Positions 20,133 through 27,750 of a DNA stretch of 44,356 bases are shown one piece after another. Made by a program: the position numbers and the translations under genes. Below the pieces are notes generated by a model, which saw only the letters and a list, made by a program, of their open reading frames with translations, did not search any database and was not told the DNA's origin. The stretch comes from a virus. Each line of letters opens with the position of its first letter. Within the stretch, counting starts at the first letter, position 1. The stretch is taken from positions 1 to 44,356 of the IMG/VR virus record IMGVR_UViG_3300048924_000073; one strand, written 5' to 3'.

Positions 20133-21603
20133 GCAGGAGCTGGTCGAGGCGATCGGCTCGTTCCAGCACGACCCGCTGGGCTATGTGCTGTTCAACTTCC
20201 CTTGGGGAGTGAAGGGCGGTCCGCTGGAAGGGAAGAAGCTGCGCGCTTGGCAGCGCCGGCGGCTGGAGAAGATCGGTAACAGGCTGCAGGCCGGTGCCGC
20301 TGACGCGGGCGAGGTAATCCGCCAGGCCGTTGGCTCCGGCCACGGCATCGGTAAGTCCGCCCTGGTGGCGATGCTGATCAAGTGGGCCTTCGACACGTTC
20401 GAGGACACCCGCGGCGTGGTCACGGCCAATACCGACATCCAGCTGCGCACCAAGACCTGGGCGGAACTGTCGAAGTGGCACGAAATCAGCCTCACTAAGG
20501 ACTGGGCCACGCTGACCGCAACGGCGCTGATCAGCAACGCCCCTGGCCACGACAAGACCTGGCGCATCGATGCGGTGCCGTGGTCGCAGAACAACACCGA
20601 GGCCTTCGCGGGTCTGCACAACGAAGGCCGGCGCATCCTGCTGGTGTTCGACGAGGCTTCCGCCATCGCCGACAAGGTGTGGGAAGTGGCCGAGGGCGCT
20701 CTGACCGACCAGGGCACCGAGATCATCTGGGCCGCCTTCGGCAACACCACGCGTAACACCGGCCGCTTCCGCGAGTGCTTCCGCAGGTTCAAGGCGAGTT
20801 GGGACACCGAGCAGATCGACAGCCGCACCGTTGAGGGTGTGAACCTGGTCGAGGCCGAGCGCATGGTGCGCGATTACGGCGAGGACAGCGACGTGGTGAA
20901 GGTCCGCATCCGCGGCCTGTTCCCTTCGATGTCGGCCAAGCAGTTCATCGGCGAAACGGACGTGATCGCTGCATATGGGCGGCATCTGCGCCCTGAGCAG
21001 TACAACTGGGCTCCGATCGTCATCACCTTGGACCCGGCATGGGAGGGTGACGACGAGCTGGTGATCAGCCTGCGGCAGGGCCTGATGTTCAAGGTGCTGC
21101 GAACGCTGCCCAAGAACGACAACGACATCCACGTGGCCACCGTGCTGGCGCAGCTGGAGGACGAGCACAAGGCAGACGCCGTGTTCGTGGATGCCGGCTA
21201 TGGCACGGGCATCGTGTCCGTCGGCCGCACCTGGAACCGCGACTGGCGCCTGGTGTGGTTCTCGGCGGAATCCGGCGACCCGGGCTGCCTCAACAAGCGC
21301 GCGGAGATGTGGAAGAAGGCCCGCGACTGGCTGAAGGAAGGCGGTGCCATTCCCGAAGACCCGCAGCTCCGCGACGAGCTGCAGGCACCGGAAACGGTGG
21401 CGCGCTTGGACGGCAAGATCCAGATCGAATCGAAGAAGGACATGAAGCGCCGCGGCATGCCGAGCCCCAACCGGGCCGACTCGCTGGTGATCTCGTTCGC
21501 ATACCCGGTCATGGCCAAGCCACGGCACCCCGACGGGTCGCCTGTCCAGCCCTATGACCATGCCGACCAGCAGGCCGGCGAGCCCTATAACCCGTTGGCC
21601 TGA
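20104..21603 (+). CDS. terL: Terminase large subunit
   Basis: The 499-aa packaging motor has Walker A GSGHGIGKS (77-85), Walker B RILLVFDE with D183-E184, and a C-terminal RNase H-like nuclease whose acidic strands are visible as VITLDPAWEGDDE and AVFVDAGYGTG, plus a late NRADSLVISF element. It cuts concatemers and pumps DNA into the prohead through the portal. GTG start at 20104 has GAGGG six nt upstream and overlaps terS. Confidence 0.96.
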   Translation: MSAQPTATAEQELVEAIGSFQHDPLGYVLFNFPWGVKGGPLEGKKLRAWQRRRLEKIGNRLQAGAADAGEVIRQAVGSGHGIGKSALVAMLIKWAFDTFEDTRGVVTANTDIQLRTKTWAELSKWHEISLTKDWATLTATALISNAPGHDKTWRIDAVPWSQNNTEAFAGLHNEGRRILLVFDEASAIADKVWEVAEGALTDQGTEIIWAAFGNTTRNTGRFRECFRRFKASWDTEQIDSRTVEGVNLVEAERMVRDYGEDSDVVKVRIRGLFPSMSAKQFIGETDVIAAYGRHLRPEQYNWAPIVITLDPAWEGDDELVISLRQGLMFKVLRTLPKNDNDIHVATVLAQLEDEHKADAVFVDAGYGTGIVSVGRTWNRDWRLVWFSAESGDPGCLNKRAEMWKKARDWLKEGGAIPEDPQLRDELQAPETVARLDGKIQIESKKDMKRRGMPSPNRADSLVISFAYPVMAKPRHPDGSPVQPYDHADQQAGEPYNPLA

Positions 21604-21613
21604 AGGAACCCAC

Positions 21614-21817
21614 ATGTGCAACTCCGCCCCCAAGGTGAAGCCGGTCGCAGCCCCACCCGAGGTGGGTGTCGAGTCGATCGATGATGCTGCAATCAACGAG
21701 CGCGACCGCGAACGCCAGCGGCAGCGCCTGCGCTACGGCCGCACATCCACGATCTTGGCCGGCGACACCAGCTCGGCCATGCCGACCGCCTCGGTCAAGA
21801 CGGCGCTGGGAGGCTGA
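21614..21817 (+). CDS. Small Met-Cys protein ending TALGG, upstream of portal
   Basis: The product is 67 aa, starts MCNSAP and ends with GRTSTILAGDTSSA...VKTALGG. The STIL...KT-x-LGG C-terminus recurs in small proteins just before portal genes of several podophages, so I think it is a minor virion component; that memory is not checked. GAAGGA precedes the ATG. The next gene shares both the Met-Cys start and the TALGG/TTLLGGG end, which suggests common ancestry. Confidence 0.7.
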   Translation: MCNSAPKVKPVAAPPEVGVESIDDAAINERDRERQRQRLRYGRTSTILAGDTSSAMPTASVKTALGG

Positions 21818-21821
21818 CGAC

Positions 21822-22082
21822 ATGTGCACCACGCGCCAGGTGATCGACCCGGGTGGCCTGCTGTTCGGCGACAAGACGGCCAAGTACGCCGACCCGCTGG
21901 GCATCACCAAGACCGCCGTGGGTGACCCGACCGGCACCGTGCGCCGTGAGCGCAAGAAGGTCGAGGACGAGCGCAAGACCTTCCAGCGCAGCGGCGTCAC
22001 CTCAGTGGCATACCGCTCCGCTGCACCTACCACCGCGCTGGGCGGCACCGCTCCGCGCACCACCCTGCTGGGGGGAGGCTGA
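21822..22082 (+). CDS. Second small Met-Cys protein, ending in a TTLLGGG motif
   Basis: An 86-aa protein that starts MCTTRQ, has a charged middle (RRERKKVEDERKTFQRSG) and ends TALGGTAPRTTLLGGG, so the terminal motif occurs twice. It is 4 nt after its neighbour and overlaps the portal start (TGATG). Likely a small head-neck or assembly protein by position; function unknown. Confidence 0.7.
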   Translation: MCTTRQVIDPGGLLFGDKTAKYADPLGITKTAVGDPTGTVRRERKKVEDERKTFQRSGVTSVAYRSAAPTTALGGTAPRTTLLGGG

Positions 22083-23794
22083 TGGACATTGTGGAGCTGT
22101 ATGCGCACTGCAGGCGGCGCAAGGCAGCGCTGAAGGAGGCCCAGAACGACTGGACCTCACTGTGGCGCCAGACGTCGGAATACATCGACCCGACCCGTGG
22201 CCGGTTCTACGGCGACCAGGATGACAAGCCGCGCAAGCGGAATTGGTCGAAGGTGATCAACAGCACCGCAACCGATGCATTGGGCGTGATGGCCGCCGGC
22301 ATGATGTCGCACATGACGCCCAAGGCCCAGCCGTGGTTCAAGGTGACCACGCCTGACACTGCGACCTCCGAGCTGTTCGGCGTCCGGGTGTGGCTGGACG
22401 AGGTGGCCCAGGAGATCCGCGACACGCTGGCCAGCAGCAACTTCTACAAGGCAATGCCGGTGGTGTACGCCGAGGATGGCCTTTTCGGCACCGCGCCCAT
22501 GCTGGTGGTGGAAGACTCCCGCGAGGTCGTGCGGTTCTACGCCCTGACCGCCGGCAACTACGCTGTGGGTCTGGACGATCAGGGCCGCGTCGACTCGTTG
22601 TGGCGCCGCTACTCCAAGACGGCACGCCAGCTGGAGCAGCGGTACGGCAGGGACGGGCTGCCGCCTGTCGTGCGTGACGCACTGCCGAAGAACGGTGACC
22701 AGAAGTTCTGGGTGGAATCGCTGATCGAGCCCAACCCTGACGAGCGGCCCGGCATCGGCCCGCTGGGCCTGCAGGCTCCGCGCTTCCGGCCATACCGCGA
22801 GGTGGTCTGGATCGACGGCGCGGCCAACGGCCAGAACGGCGTGATCAACATCGGTGGCCACTACGAAGCCCCGTTCGTGGTGGCACGCTGGAACCCCGTT
22901 GCGGAGGACATCTACTCAGCCTGCCCGGCGATCAACTGCCTGGGCGACGTGAAGCAGCTGCAGTACCTGGAAGGCGAAAAGCTGCGCCTGATGGAGCAGA
23001 TGTCCGATCCGACGCTGGCGGTGCCGGAGAGCCTGAAGCGAACCGGTGGCGCAAGGCTGCGGAAGGGCGGCCAGATCTACCTGCCGGAAGGAACTGCCAA
23101 TGCCAGCATCGCCCCGGCGTACATGCCGGATGCCCGAGGCCTGGCGCAGATCCGCGAGGAAATCGCCACGGTCGAACAGCGGATCCAGCGGGCGTTCTTC
23201 TACCAGCTGTTCCTGATGCTGGAAGCACTGGGCGACAAGACCGACCGCACGGCCACCGAGATCGTGACCCGCAAGGAGGAGAAGGCTGCGGTGCTGGCGC
23301 CGACGCTGGAATCCATCACGGACGAAGTGCTCGATCCGGTTGTGGTTCGCGTGTTCCGGCTGCTGGAGCGTGCCGGGCGTATCCCCGAGCCGCCGCAGGT
23401 TCTGGCCAACGTGCCGCTGAAGATCGAGTACACCAGCATCCTGGCGCAGGCAGCGAAGGCCGCAGCAGTGGGCTCGATCGAGCGCACCATGACGTTCGTG
23501 GCAAACGTGGCACAGGCCACCGGCGACCCGTCAGTGATGGACAAGCTGGACAGCGACCAGGTCGTCGACGAGTACACCGCAGCCGTGGGCGGCCCGGCCT
23601 CGATCATTCGCAGCGACGACGCGGTGGCGCAGATTCGCGCTGACCGCGCTCAGCAGCAGCGGCAGCAGCAACTGGCCGCATCTGCGCAGCCGCTGAAGGA
23701 TGCGAGCCAAGCCCTGAAGACCGCGGGCGAGACGGTGCCCGAGGAAGGCTCGGCCGCTCAGGCACTGATTGATGCCATGCAGGGGGCTGCATGA
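22082..23794 (+). CDS. Portal protein (podovirus head-to-tail connector)
   Basis: The 570-aa protein belongs to the T7/BPP-1-type connector family: early WTSLWRQTSEYIDPTRGRF, then NSTATDALGVMAAGMMSHMTPKAQPWFKV, the wing with VIEPNP-like loops, VARWNPVAEDIYSACPAINCLGDVKQLQ, and the late RIQRAFFYQLFLMLEALGDKTDRTATEIVTRKEEK stem. Twelve copies form the DNA channel at the head vertex. The last 60 residues are Gln/Ala-rich. This gene is the best marker that the phage is a podovirus. Confidence 0.95.
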   Translation: MDIVELYAHCRRRKAALKEAQNDWTSLWRQTSEYIDPTRGRFYGDQDDKPRKRNWSKVINSTATDALGVMAAGMMSHMTPKAQPWFKVTTPDTATSELFGVRVWLDEVAQEIRDTLASSNFYKAMPVVYAEDGLFGTAPMLVVEDSREVVRFYALTAGNYAVGLDDQGRVDSLWRRYSKTARQLEQRYGRDGLPPVVRDALPKNGDQKFWVESLIEPNPDERPGIGPLGLQAPRFRPYREVVWIDGAANGQNGVINIGGHYEAPFVVARWNPVAEDIYSACPAINCLGDVKQLQYLEGEKLRLMEQMSDPTLAVPESLKRTGGARLRKGGQIYLPEGTANASIAPAYMPDARGLAQIREEIATVEQRIQRAFFYQLFLMLEALGDKTDRTATEIVTRKEEKAAVLAPTLESITDEVLDPVVVRVFRLLERAGRIPEPPQVLANVPLKIEYTSILAQAAKAAAVGSIERTMTFVANVAQATGDPSVMDKLDSDQVVDEYTAAVGGPASIIRSDDAVAQIRADRAQQQRQQQLAASAQPLKDASQALKTAGETVPEEGSAAQALIDAMQGAA

Positions 23795-24147
23795 AGCGCC
23801 CCGGCATGGATCCGCGCGAGGAGGAGCAGCGCCGGCAGGCCGAGCGCCTGGCCAGCCTGCAGGACACCCAGCTGCGCGAGGACGTGCGCAACGTGCTGGC
23901 TGACCCTGCCAGCCGCCGCCTGGTGTGGACGTTCATCGAGGCCATGGACGTGGACGGCACCGCCTTCAACACGAACGCCATGGCCCAGTCCCGAAAGATC
24001 GGACGGCAAGAGGCCGGCCAGTGGTGGCTGCGTGCCATCCGCGACAGCTGCCCCGAGCGCGAGGCACAGATGCGCGCCGAGGCGAACAGTTCAATGAAGC
24101 GGCTGCAGTCGCAGCTGCAGCAAACCGAGGAAAGCGACGATGAGTGA
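23791..24147 (+). CDS. Bbp19-like virion protein
   Basis: The 118-aa protein resembles the Bbp19 family of Bordetella phage BPP-1: an acidic helical start, VRNVLADPASRRLVWTFIEAMDVDGTAFNTNAMAQSRKIGRQEAGQWWLRAI in the middle and a charged tail. It is linked by 4-nt overlap to the portal and by an 8-nt overlap to the scaffold gene. Role in the particle is not well defined. Confidence 0.78.
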   Translation: MKRPGMDPREEEQRRQAERLASLQDTQLREDVRNVLADPASRRLVWTFIEAMDVDGTAFNTNAMAQSRKIGRQEAGQWWLRAIRDSCPEREAQMRAEANSSMKRLQSQLQQTEESDDE

Positions 24148-24826
24148 CACCACCACCACGGCCAGCAACCCCAATCCTGGCGAAGGCGGAACTACGACCA
24201 CCGCAACCGACACGCAGCAGGTTCCCAACGGCAGCACGCCGCCGGCAACCGATGGCGGTGGTGACGGTGGTGCACCGGGCGGTAACGGTCAGCCGGCCAA
24301 GGTCGAAGACGGCGGTGATGCCGGCAAGGCCAAGACCGACGACACCAAGACTGCACCGGAGCAGTACGGCGAGTTCAACCTGCCGGACGGGTTCAGCCTG
24401 GAAGGCAATCGGCTGGGCGCGGCCACCGAGTTCTTCAAGGCCAAGGGCTGGACGCAGGATCAGGCCCAGGAGGCCATCGACCTGTACACCCGCATGGCCG
24501 GCGAAGATGCGGCTGCGATGCAGCAGGCTGTCGAAGCACAGCGCCTGCAGCAGGTTGAGCAGTGGGGCGTGGACGCCAAACAGCAGTTGGGCGCCAAGTA
24601 CGACGAAACCGTCGGCCTGGCCACCACCGCAGTGAAGGCCATCAATGACCCCGAACTGACCAAGGCGTTCAACGAGCTTGGCTGGGGCAACCACCCGACC
24701 ATGATCAAGGCGTTCGCCTTCTTCGGCGAGTTCCTGCGCGACAGCAAGATCGACGGCCTGGGCGGCACCACCGCGTCGGGGCCGGGCGCTGCCAGCGATC
24801 CGAAGTCGGTGCTTTACGGCGGCTGA
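24140..24826 (+). CDS. Capsid scaffolding protein (candidate)
   Basis: The 228-aa protein has a Thr/Gly/Asp-rich, disordered first 75 residues, then a helical domain (GAATEFFKAKGWTQDQAQEAIDLYTRMAGEDAAAMQQAVEAQRLQQVEQWGVDAKQ) that resembles podophage scaffolding or head-assembly proteins. It is acidic, without Cys, directly before the major capsid gene, which is where scaffolds are encoded. A terminator hairpin lies between the two genes. Confidence 0.78.
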   Translation: MSDTTTTASNPNPGEGGTTTTATDTQQVPNGSTPPATDGGGDGGAPGGNGQPAKVEDGGDAGKAKTDDTKTAPEQYGEFNLPDGFSLEGNRLGAATEFFKAKGWTQDQAQEAIDLYTRMAGEDAAAMQQAVEAQRLQQVEQWGVDAKQQLGAKYDETVGLATTAVKAINDPELTKAFNELGWGNHPTMIKAFAFFGEFLRDSKIDGLGGTTASGPGAASDPKSVLYGG

Positions 24827-24855
24827 TCCCCGCCAGAACCAACCCCATCAACCAG

Positions 24856-24875
24856 CCGCCGCAAGGCGGTTTTTT
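24856..24875 (+). terminator. Terminator between scaffold and major capsid genes
   Basis: A 5-bp stem CCGCC/GGCGG closed by the stable tetraloop GCAA is followed by six T. It is inside the late operon, so it may set the scaffold-to-capsid ratio or be read through by antiterminated polymerase. Confidence 0.8.
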
Positions 24876-24895
24876 CGTATCTGGAGAGACCAACA

Positions 24896-25897
24896 ATGTC
24901 GACCATCGGCAATACCTACCTGACCCTGGCGGACGTGTTCAAGCGCACCGATGCCGACAAGCAGATCGCTGCGGTGATCGAGCTGCTGGCGCAGGACAAC
25001 CCGATCCTGGCGGACATGATCGTCAAGGAAGCCAACGACGGCACCACGCACCTGACCACCGTGCGCACCGGCATCCCCGAGGGCACCTGGCGCATGCTGT
25101 ACCAGGGCGTCCAGCCCACCAAGTCGACCACTGCCCAGGTGCGCGATGCCACCGGCATGATCGAGGCCTGGAGCGAGATCGACGAGAAGCTGGTGCGCAT
25201 GACCCAGGACTCGGCAGGCCTGCGCCTGTCCGAGGCCCAGGCGTTCCTCGAAGGCCTGAACCAGGGCGTGGCCACCTCGATGTTCTACGGTGACCAGGCC
25301 ACCTCGCCGGCGAAGTTCACCGGGCTGGCCCCGCGCTTCAACAAGCTGGCCAACAGCGGCTCGGGCGCGCAGATCGTAGACGCCGGCGGCACCGGCTCGG
25401 ACAACACCTCGATCTGGTTCGTGGTCTGGGGCGAGAACACCGTCCACGGCCTGTACCCGAAGGGCAGCAAGGCCGGCATCACCCGCGAAGACAAGGGCGT
25501 GCAGACCAAGACCAACCCCGATGGCTCGGTGCTGGATGTGGTGCGTGAAAAGTTCCAGTGGGACATCGGCCTGTCGGTGCGCGATTACCGCTACGTCTCG
25601 CGCATTGCCAACATCGACGTATCGGACGTCCAGGCCGGCACGCTGAATCTCTACAACTTCATGCGTAAGGCGTACTACAAGCTGAAGCAGCGCCGCGTCA
25701 TGGGGGGCCGTGCGGCCATCTACCTCAACACCGACATGCTGGAAGCGCTGGACGCTCTGGCCACCAACAACGGCACCACCGACAACTTCGTGCGCCTGAC
25801 CCGCAAGGAGATCGAGGGCGAGGAAGTGCTGACCTATCGCGGCATCCCGCTGCGCGAGTCGGATGCGCTGCTGAACACCGAAGCCCGGGTCGTCTGA
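24896..25897 (+). CDS. Major capsid protein, BPP-1-like
   Basis: The 333-aa protein follows the style of BPP-1-type coat proteins: NTYLTLADVFKRTDADKQIAAVIELLAQDNPILADM at the start, GIPEGTWRMLYQGVQPTKSTTAQVRD, the LSEAQAFLEGLNQGVATSMFYGD helix, and GRAAIYLNTDMLEALDALATN near the end. BPP-1 coat is known to adopt a permuted HK97 fold. GGAGA precedes the ATG, giving strong translation after the terminator. Confidence 0.92.
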   Translation: MSTIGNTYLTLADVFKRTDADKQIAAVIELLAQDNPILADMIVKEANDGTTHLTTVRTGIPEGTWRMLYQGVQPTKSTTAQVRDATGMIEAWSEIDEKLVRMTQDSAGLRLSEAQAFLEGLNQGVATSMFYGDQATSPAKFTGLAPRFNKLANSGSGAQIVDAGGTGSDNTSIWFVVWGENTVHGLYPKGSKAGITREDKGVQTKTNPDGSVLDVVREKFQWDIGLSVRDYRYVSRIANIDVSDVQAGTLNLYNFMRKAYYKLKQRRVMGGRAAIYLNTDMLEALDALATNNGTTDNFVRLTRKEIEGEEVLTYRGIPLRESDALLNTEARVV

Positions 25898-25967
25898 TCC
25901 GCCGCCACTGAATCGGGCGCGCGGGCTCCGGCCCCGCTCCCTTCCGCAATCCAAGGAGCAAACCACC

Positions 25968-26402
25968 ATGATCTTCGATCAGCAGAACCTGTTCTCGAAC
26001 GCACAGTCGGTGCTGGCGAGCGCAGCGTCCACCAACGTCATCGACCTGGGTGCCACTGGCACGGTGGAGGGCGAGGGCGCCCCCATCAAGCGCGACATCG
26101 GCCCGGGCACCCCGATCCCCCTGCGTGTGCAGGTGGTGGAGGGCTTCAACAACGCCACCAGCCTGCAGGTCGAGCTGCAGGTGTCGGCCACCGAGAACTT
26201 CGCCGCCCCGGTGACCGTCGGCTCGCAGACCAAGCTGCTGGCTGACCTGGCCGCAGGCTCGGTGTTCGGCGGTCTGTACTACGTGCCGCGTGGCACCAAC
26301 CTGCGCTATGTCCGCCTGAACTACACCCTGGTGGGCACCGCGCCGACCACGGGCAAGATCACCGCGGGCATCGTCGCCGGCCACCAGGAGAACAACCTGT
26401 GA
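25968..26402 (+). CDS. Capsid cement protein, Bbp16 family
   Basis: The 144-aa protein starts MIFDQQNLFSNAQSV and has beta-rich repeats (TPIPLRVQVVEGFNNATSLQVELQVSATENFAAPV, GSVFGGLYYVPRGTNLRYVRLNYTLVG), matching the Bbp16 cement proteins that decorate and stabilise BPP-1-type heads. AAGGAG lies before the ATG. The last codon overlaps the next GTG start. Confidence 0.88.
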   Translation: MIFDQQNLFSNAQSVLASAASTNVIDLGATGTVEGEGAPIKRDIGPGTPIPLRVQVVEGFNNATSLQVELQVSATENFAAPVTVGSQTKLLADLAAGSVFGGLYYVPRGTNLRYVRLNYTLVGTAPTTGKITAGIVAGHQENNL

Positions 26403-26722
26403 CCGGCCTGCGCGTGCGCGCGACCCGGCGCGGATTCTTCGGGAAGACCCGCGAAGTGGGCGACGAGTTCGAGATCGCCAGCAAGGAACAGCTGGGCTCC
26501 TGGATGGAGCAGATCGGCGGCAAGAGCGTGGCCGAGAAGTCGGCGACGCCGACGGACCCGTTCCTGGCCCGTAACGCTGACCTGATCAAGGCGGATCTGG
26601 CCGCCCTGAGCGTCGAGCAGCTGGTCGCCTACCGCGAGCAGGAAGCTGCTGCCGAGAAGCCCCGCAAGGGCGTCATCGAGGCGATCGACGCGGCCGTGGC
26701 CGAGAAGTCGGCGAACGCCTGA
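26399..26722 (+). CDS. Small head-region protein, unknown
   Basis: A 107-aa product, GTG start at 26399 overlapping the cement gene stop (GTGA). The first 40 residues read as a beta barrel-like segment (LRVRATRRGFFGKTREVGDEFEIASKEQLGSWM), a pattern seen in many phage head-region proteins. The rest is helical and charged (LAALSVEQLVAYREQEAAAEKPRKGVIEAIDAAVAE). No certain family. A strong hairpin follows the gene. Confidence 0.68.
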   Translation: MTGLRVRATRRGFFGKTREVGDEFEIASKEQLGSWMEQIGGKSVAEKSATPTDPFLARNADLIKADLAALSVEQLVAYREQEAAAEKPRKGVIEAIDAAVAEKSANA

Positions 26723-26733
26723 CGGCAACCACC

Positions 26734-26755
26734 GGGGGCGCCTTCGGGCGCCCCC
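26734..26755 (+). other. Very stable hairpin with UUCG loop
   Basis: A perfect 9-bp stem (GGGGGCGCC with GGCGCCCCC) is capped by TTCG. No T-run follows, so it is not an ordinary terminator. It lies between two head genes and probably protects or separates mRNA segments. Confidence 0.75.
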
Positions 26756-26771
26756 ACTACCGGAGCGGCAC

Positions 26772-27104
26772 ATGAAGCTCGTATCCATGAAGAAGGAAGG
26801 CAGCCACGACCACGGCTGCAGCTGCTGCGACGCATCGCCGTCTGGCTGCAGCGAGCCGGACTACCCCTGGGGTCTGCGCCTCAACCTCGACGAGGACCAG
26901 ATCGCGGCGCTGGGCATCAAGCAGCTGCCGGCGTCGGGCGCTCCCGTAGGCATCGAGGCCACCGCGCTGGTGGTATCGCTCGGCGAGGAAACGCGCGATG
27001 GCAAGGTTCATCGCCGCCTGGAGCTGCAGATCACTGATCTGGCACTCGCTGCCGCGCCGGCGTCCAAGCACACCGAAGTGCTGTACCCGAACGGTGAGGC
27101 CTAA
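26772..27104 (+). CDS. Capsid staple protein (likely)
   Basis: The 110-aa protein begins MKLVSMKKEG, has a Cys cluster (CSCCDASPSGC, residues 16-26) and continues YPWGLRLNLDEDQIAALGIKQLPASGAPVGIEATALVVSL. This reproduces the pattern MKLVSM...YPYGL.L.L.......L.....G..V.IEA.A.V that I associate with phage capsid staple proteins. GGAG precedes the ATG. The Cys cluster is unusual for the family and may bind metal or crosslink subunits. Confidence 0.65.
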   Translation: MKLVSMKKEGSHDHGCSCCDASPSGCSEPDYPWGLRLNLDEDQIAALGIKQLPASGAPVGIEATALVVSLGEETRDGKVHRRLELQITDLALAAAPASKHTEVLYPNGEA

Positions 27105-27107
27105 GCC

Positions 27108-27749
27108 ATGACCTCCCAGGTCCAAATCTGCAACCTGGCCCTGGGCAAGCTGGCCCAGGACATCACGATCACCTCGCTTACCGAGCGCTCGAAAGAGGCA
27201 CGGGCGTTCTCGCGGCTGTGGGAGCCCATGCGCGACTTGGTGCTGGCCGACCGGCTGTGGCCGTGGGCGATGAAGACGCAGCGGCTGGCGGTCGACGCTG
27301 AGGCGCCAATGCCCGGCTGGGAGATCCGCTACGCACGCCCCAGCGACTGCATCACTGCCGTGGCGGTCACCGGCGAGCAGGGGCTGCACGCTGGTCGGCG
27401 GCTTTCCAGCTGGTGCGATGACAGGTTCGTTCGAGCCCACGGCATCCAGTTCGAGCAGGCCATGGGCGAGCAGGGCACCACGCTGCTGTGCGACCAAGCC
27501 GAGGCGTGGCTGGTGTACGTGGCGCGCGTCGAAGACCCCGAGCGCTTCCCGGCCCACTTCGTGGATGCCCTTGCCTGCAAGCTGGCAGAGGAAGCCGCCC
27601 CGACGATCATCGGCGGCAATGGCTTCTCCAACAAATCCGGTCTGAAGCAGCTGTACCAGGTGGCCCTGAGCCAAGCCGCAGCACACGACTTCAACGAGGC
27701 CGACGAGGACGGGCACCAGCCCTCGATGGCCCAGATGGCGAGGGGCTGA
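27108..27749 (+). CDS. Head-tail adaptor, tail tubular protein A-like
   Basis: The 213-aa protein opens with VQICNLALGKLAQDITITSLTERSKEARAFSRLWEPMRDLVLADRLWPWA, the hallmark of podophage adaptors of the T7 gp11 type, and ends SKEAAP-like helices (LACKLAEEAAPTIIGGNGFSNKSGLKQLYQVALSQA). It connects portal and tail nozzle. Position directly before the nozzle genes agrees. Confidence 0.85.
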   Translation: MTSQVQICNLALGKLAQDITITSLTERSKEARAFSRLWEPMRDLVLADRLWPWAMKTQRLAVDAEAPMPGWEIRYARPSDCITAVAVTGEQGLHAGRRLSSWCDDRFVRAHGIQFEQAMGEQGTTLLCDQAEAWLVYVARVEDPERFPAHFVDALACKLAEEAAPTIIGGNGFSNKSGLKQLYQVALSQAAAHDFNEADEDGHQPSMAQMARG

Positions 27750-27750
27750 C

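Noticed and set aside
19795-21696. 633-aa minus-strand open frame
   Set aside because: Antisense to both terminase genes, which are certain; no recognisable protein pattern.
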